DNA from: Pieris napi
Taxonomy: Eukaryota; Arthropoda; Insecta; Lepidoptera; Pieridae
Direction: 5' to 3'
Assembly (NCBI RefSeq): GCF_905475465.1
Contig: NC_062252.1
Location: 6,634,001-6,698,000, forward strand
DNA: 64,000 bases
In this document: positions 59,752-64,000 of the stretch, one piece after another
How positions within the stretch are numbered: the stretch's first letter is position 1
Layout: every line of letters begins with the position of its first letter
Notes under the pieces: generated by a model
The model's database searches: none
What the model saw: only the letters and a program-made list of their open reading frames with translations
What the model was told of the DNA's origin: nothing
Translations under genes and position numbers: made by a program

Positions 59752-60454
59752 TCAATGCACATGCTCCTCCAAAATCTCGGTGATATACCGGTGGGCAGTC
59801 AGAGACCCCTGGCCGCGACCATCTCCAGCTCTGGAGACGCACACGAGGTCTGTCTTGCCGTCGATAGAAATGCCGCCCTAGAACATGCAGGATCCTCCTC
59901 CATACACGACGGTTTCCACGGTGCAGGCTGGTGTGAAACGCTTCCCTGGTCGCCTGTAGACTCTCTTGCGCATGTCGTTTGTGTACAGGCACACTCGGGT
60001 TTCGTCGGAGAACAGGACATTCCTCCACTGGTCGAATGTAGACGGCACGTGCGTTTCGTAAAATCGCTTCCTGTTCGTCGGGTGGATGGCAGTCAATTGG
60101 GGGCCTGTAGCAGCTCTCCGGGGCAGCAAATTCTTCTCTCACAGCCTTCTTCTGATAGTGGAGACGCTGTCTGCTGTCCTTCGAGTAGCTCGAAGCCGCT
60201 GCTGCAGCTCCACAGCGTTGGAGAAGCGGTTCCGCAAAGGCGTCGACACAATGTAGCGATCATCTCTGACGGTAGTGCAGCGACGTCTCCCGGATCCATG
60301 TCTCCTGATGTAACCTCCAGTCTCTTGGAAACCGTTGGTATACTCGTTGCACTCGAAATCGGCTGATTTTCAGTTGCCGAGCAACTTCAACCTGCCGTAG
60401 TCCGGTTTGCAGTAGGGCCACCACTTGAGCTGCTTCTTCTGCCATGGTATCCAT
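59752..60454 (-). pseudogene. Tc1-like transposase, broken and 3'-truncated
   Basis: Read on the minus strand from 60454. First a helix-turn-helix region (EEAAQVVALLQTGLRQVEVA, then RQLKISRFRVQRVYQRF), a frameshift, and a second HTH-like part (RRTADSVSTIRRRL-like text). Then the start of the DDE domain with TAIHPTNRKRF, FDQWRNVLFSDETRVCLY (first catalytic Asp), VYRRPGKRF and VYGGGSCMF, followed by a TAG where Trp is expected. The readable protein ends EILEEHVH at 59752, before the regions that would hold the second and third catalytic acids. It is therefore non-functional. Two plus-strand frames over this region (59606-59881, 59755-60366) are complements. This segment is clearly more GC-rich than its flanks, so it may be a relatively late arrival. 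Confidence 0.85.
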
Positions 60455-60877
60455 TTTCACTGGGTTTTTCCTCGCATGTGACTGACATAAAAACAAGATT
60501 TTAATTGATTGTATTTTTTTTTTGATAAATTAATGATTATTTACAAGCTATTTTACTTCATTAAACTTAAATACATGTTTTATACAGATAACAACAACAT
60601 TTAATTTGAATGCCGTCAAAAGCCTCTTAATGACAATTGCCATTAAATATGATTGTTTATCGCGCAAATGACCAAAGAAAATAGATTATAAATTTCCTTC
60701 CGCACGGATACGTCAATGTCATAATAGAATGCCAATTGCCAATTGTTAAAATAAAAGTAGGACAAGAGAAACATTGTATCAAATTATTAAAAATAATAAT
60801 AATTTATTGTCTATTTACTTCGGTATATTGTTCAAATTTTAATCACAGTAATTAATCCAACAAACATTGTAACAAAT
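60455..60877. other. Upstream region of mRpL27
   Basis: AT-rich, no coding sequence. It includes the likely mRpL27 promoter, but no TATA or initiator could be picked with confidence. Confidence 0.4.
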
Positions 60878-61766
60878 ATGTCGTGGAATTTTTTTACGAC
60901 AATCAAACCTCTTTCACCTTTTTTAGGTTAGTATTATTGTTACTAGATTTTATTTGTTTCAAGTTAAGTAAGCTAAGTTAGATAATCCGTTTGTATCTAT
61001 TGTTTATATGAAAAAACTCTAAACAGACATAGTTCGACACGCTAGTAAGAAAACTGGAGGCAGTACAAGAAATACAAACTGTAAAGTTAAACCGAAGCAC
61101 AGAGGCTGGAAAGTTCAAGATGGACACAATGTACAAGCAGGACATATTTTAGCTACTCAAAGAAACTTAAGATTCCATCCAGGTTTAAATGTAAGTGATA
61201 TAATTAATTATAAAAGTAATAGTAGTATAGTTACAGGGGCCTAAAGGCCGATTTACATTATCTTAGTGTTTAGGAGAGTGCTTTAGTACAAGTTGAAAGG
61301 CAAGTTCTTTAGCGTAGCGTTTACTAATGCAAGTAGCGTTTACATGTTTCTACTAAAGTACTATCCTAAAGCACTCTCCTAAACACTAAGATAATGTAAA
61401 TCGGCCTTTATAGTTATCAAACAGCCTTATACTTATCTATGCTAGAAAACTACATTAATAATATTAAAAATACTGTTGTAAAATGAAAGATGTGCACTGA
61501 AGTGTCTAGTAGAAAGAAAATTGAGTATTAGTTGCAATAAATATGGTATTTACTATTTCCAGGTTGGAATGGGGCGTAATGGCACATTGTTTGCTATGGA
61601 ACCGGGGAAAGTTGTGGTGACATGTGAAAAATTTGAACCAAATTGGGAGCATACATGGGTTCAAAGAATTTATAGTGGTAGAGGTGACCAAGTAATTTTT
61701 AAGAAGTATTTTAATATCATACCTAAACCACAACATAACAGATTTAAGTTAATCGAGGAAATGTAA
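60878..61766 (+). CDS. mRpL27: Mitochondrial ribosomal protein L27 (bL27m)
   Basis: Three exons, 60878-60926, 61027-61190 and 61563-61766, join in phase to 138 aa plus stop. Exon 1 gives a short N-terminus (MSWNFFTTIKPLSPFL) suited to mitochondrial import. Exon 2 opens the L27 core with RHASKKTGGSTRNT, in place of the bacterial HKKGGGS motif, and continues with GHNVQAGHILATQRNLRFHP and GLN. Exon 3 has VGMGRNGTLFAMEPGKV, then FEPNWEHTWVQR and a basic C-terminus ending FKLIEEM. Human MRPL27 has the same order of motifs (GGS, AGxIIATQR, HPG, VGxGKxxxLxALExG) and similar length. In bacteria the L27 N-terminal arm reaches the peptidyl transferase centre of the large subunit. Intron 2 contains a 169 bp palindromic MITE. 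Another mitochondrial gene-expression protein, SUPV3L1, lies 33 kb away; no functional linkage is implied. Confidence 0.96.
61242..61410. mobile_element. Palindromic MITE in mRpL27 intron 2
   Basis: TAAAGGCCGATTTACATTAT begins a ~45 bp terminal repeat that is inverted exactly at the right end (ATAATGTAAATCGGCCTTTA), with TA at both outer edges. The ~80 bp centre has AGTAGCGTTTAC / AGCGTAGCGTTTAC direct repeats. Confidence 0.9.
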
Positions 61767-61883
61767 TATTATTTATCATATATAAATAGCGCGATTAAAC
61801 TTAGCTTTAGGTCTATAGTGATAGTTTTATTGTTTACCCTGTACATTAAAGTTGTTGAATATAAAAACATGTGATTTTTCTTT

Positions 61884-61889
61884 AATAAA
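61884..61889 (+). terminator. Poly(A) signal of mRpL27
   Basis: AATAAA 118 bases after the stop codon, the first full match downstream of it. Confidence 0.6.
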
Positions 61890-62283
61890 GATGTGCAAGT
61901 TTATACTAGCACCTCATCTCATATTTGTTGTTATCATTGTGGTGCAAATTTTCATACTTAAACCTATGGTATTTTTAATACATATCAATATCATTATTAT
62001 TTTATTACAGAGCTAAATTAACATTTGTTTTTGTTGTTGTATTGTTATAAGGGCACATAACCAAGACTTTATGCTAAGACCCAGTTGTATTGTAATTCCT
62101 AACTTATGTACATATAAGTTAAATAATAAATTTGTTATATTATTTGGAATTTGTTACCATATTTATGATGGTATTTCTATTTACATAACAACAACTAATT
62201 TCAGTCTTGTTTATAATTGGCCTTAGTATCATTCATTAATATAGAAAGACTGGGTATTAAATTATGGGTTTTGAGCAGCTTAA

Positions 62284-62677
62284 TCTATATATATAAAAAG
62301 AAAATGGTGTTCGTTTGAGGCTCTTTCACGCTTAAACCACTGATCGTATCGACATGAAACTACCACCATTCGATGCGAAATTTTTCCTAGATGGTTTATG
62401 GCTAATTTTCCTAATGGTTATTTTTTTAATTCCAACGTTCCTTCATTTTTTTATTTCTGTTTTACTTTTATGAAATTTTTTATCGCTAATATAAACAAAA
62501 GAGGCTTCCTAGAACCGCAAAACGTCAACATCTGTTAAAAACTCGATTTTCGAAATATTTCAATTTTCTTAGCGGGAAGTTAAAAAGAAGAATAATAAAA
62601 ATATGAAAAAAAAATAAAATAATGAAACATAAAATTTATTTTAATTCGTCCAGCAAAGCGGGCGCGAAACGGCTAGT
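62284..62677 (+). mobile_element. Helitron-like element, family 2, copy 2
   Basis: TCTATATATATAAAAAGAAA, CGTATCGACATGAAACTACC, CATTCGATGCGAAATTTTTC, end GCGCGAAACGGCTAGTT; matches 28574-28987 over most of its length. Confidence 0.75.
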
Positions 62678-63310
62678 TACTTATAAATATAAAATACAAA
62701 CTTATAGAAGACTTGTTTTGTTATGAGCATGATTAGTTTTGAAAAGTGCTACCTATCTGTTTTGCATGAAAACATTTTATATTTAGGCTTCTAATGGTAA
62801 TATTATCATCAAATACATGGTAATATTAACAACGAGCATTATTGGTTTGGAACAGCGCCATCTATTGGTAATCGTAAAAACAGTGTTTAGGTTTCTGCCA
62901 GCCATGGTAATAAATTGAGTGAACTATTTATAACTGAGATTGCTTAGGATCTGTTTCAAAATGTATGGATAAAGTACCAAATAGCTATGCAACACATAAA
63001 TTGTGCTATTTAACACTTCATCGGACTCATCACTCATAGTTTATGGTAGACTTTATGTCACGAATAGCGCTATCTGACAGTCGTGAAACGCAACAATAGT
63101 GTTTATCCTACCAATAAGTAGTAAATAGCTAATTTGGAACTTATGTAGAACTTATCCGTACATTGTGAAACAGACCCTAAATAATATAAAAAATGACATT
63201 ATTGTTATATAAGTTTTAATTAAACTGGTTTCTTTATATACCCTTTTTATGTCTTTAAATATATCACTAGAGTATATTTTTATTATTGACTGGATTGTTG
63301 CAGTATAATT

Positions 63311-63523
63311 GTCACAGTAAAATTGTAAACACCGCTAGATTGTAATCTATCTCGCTAGAAAATGGCCGTTTCACAATTTGACGGTTTCACTTCGATAGAT
63401 TACAATCTACCGAATAATAATACGTTATATTGTAAGCAGTACGCTGAGGTTCACAATCTTTCGACAGTTTAAAATCTCGCGAGATAGATTACAATCTAAC
63501 GGTTTTTACAATGTTACGTTAAC
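63311..63523. mobile_element. Palindromic MITE family P, copy 2
   Basis: Ends GTCACAGTAAAATTGTAA and TTACAATGTTACGTTAAC are inverted. AGATTGTAATCTATCTCG near the left end is inverted at CGAGATAGATTACAATCT near the right. Right half matches 43370-43482 (TACCGAATAATAATACGTTA, GAGGTTCACAATCTTTCGAC). Confidence 0.8.
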
Positions 63524-63682
63524 ATAATCATAGACATTGTAGGTGTAATAAAAACAATGACGAGATCCTCTCGAATAGGCGAAGTCAGGCGGAATTCTTA
63601 TAATCTATGTTCATTATAAATCACCCTGGAATTATTACAGCTGGTAATATAATAATAATCCAGTGGCGATCCAATCCGGCGT

Positions 63683-63845
63683 CTGACTGTCAAAGTCAAA
63701 GTCAAATCGTTTATTTCAATTAGACCATCTAAAATGGCACTTTTGAACGTCAAAAAAAAAAAATATAAAGATGATTCTAGTTGCCCCTTCCAAAAGGTAG
63801 TTTTGTGTGGAGAAGAATGGGCAAGAAACTCCACACTTACTCTTT
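63683..63845 (-). mobile_element. LINE 3' tail, second family
   Basis: GTCAAAGTCAAAGTCAAATC, TTTATTTCAATTAGACCATC, TGGCACTTTTGAACGTCAAA and AGAAACTCCACACTTACTCT: a common lepidopteran non-LTR 3' UTR read in reverse. The overlapping 78-codon minus frame (63598-63834) is not considered a gene. Confidence 0.55.
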
Positions 63846-64000
63846 TAAAATAGGTTTACGATATTTTGTTACATTTGTTAAATAATTATATGTGAAGACA
63901 ATGTACTCTTAGAATAAACTACTATACTAAAAAAGTTAGTATACATGTTCCTCACATATTTACAAATATCGAAACCAAAATATTAAAAAAACACAACAAA

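Larger units (their letters stand above)
61890..64000. other. 3' intergenic stretch, repeats only
   Basis: Contains a family 2 Helitron (62284-62677), a palindromic MITE (63311-63523) and a LINE tail (63683-63845). 62680-63310 is AT-rich and shows no gene. Confidence 0.5.

Noticed and set aside
59755..60366. 203-codon plus-strand frame
   Set aside because: It is the complement of the Tc1-like transposase remnant on the minus strand.

Overview
The window is nuclear DNA of an insect, almost certainly a moth or butterfly (Lepidoptera). It is AT-rich, its genes are split by GT-AG introns full of transposons, and it carries repeats typical of Lepidoptera: tRNA-derived SINEs, Helitrons ending in CTAG-T, a piggyBac-like element in a TTAA site, and LINE tails. 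The species cannot be named from the sequence alone.

Layout. 1-5215 is a tandem array of ~670-695 bp units with a 2014 bp higher-order period. Its right end is broken by a 620 bp non-repeat segment and by a 3.7 kb composite piggyBac-like element with two inverted copies (6116-9805). A decayed Ty3/gypsy fragment follows (10625-11528).

Five host gene models were assembled exon by exon. (1) SUPV3L1/Suv3 mitochondrial RNA helicase, + strand, 12577-27953, 15 exons, 771 aa, all junctions in phase. (2) A two-Ig-domain single-pass membrane protein, + strand, 29424-32819, 5 exons; its first exon is uncertain. (3) TADA1, a SAGA subunit, - strand, 36149-34807, 3 exons, 303 aa. (4) A CYP4-clan cytochrome P450, - strand, 54976-39520, 11 exons, ~494 aa, with a phase problem between exons 1 and 2. 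A second homologous P450 first exon lies upstream at 57964-57814. (5) mRpL27, + strand, 60878-61766, 3 exons, 138 aa. A broken Tc1-like transposase lies at 60454-59752 on the - strand.

The genes have unrelated jobs (mitochondrial RNA decay, mitochondrial translation, chromatin acetylation, oxidative metabolism, cell surface) and do not form a pathway. Two of them, SUPV3L1 and mRpL27, serve mitochondrial gene expression. Most of the remaining sequence is short non-autonomous elements: a MITE family that repeatedly sits next to splice acceptors, a near-perfect foldback family with four copies in or just beside the P450 introns, Harbinger-like and hAT elements with intact target-site duplications, three Helitrons head to tail, and four SINEs.

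No wholly new enzymatic system was seen. The structures most worth a second look are the composite piggyBac palindrome, the higher-order array with exon-like cassettes, the duplicated P450 first exon and the elements beside splice sites. All calls come from reading the sequence; no database search was run.
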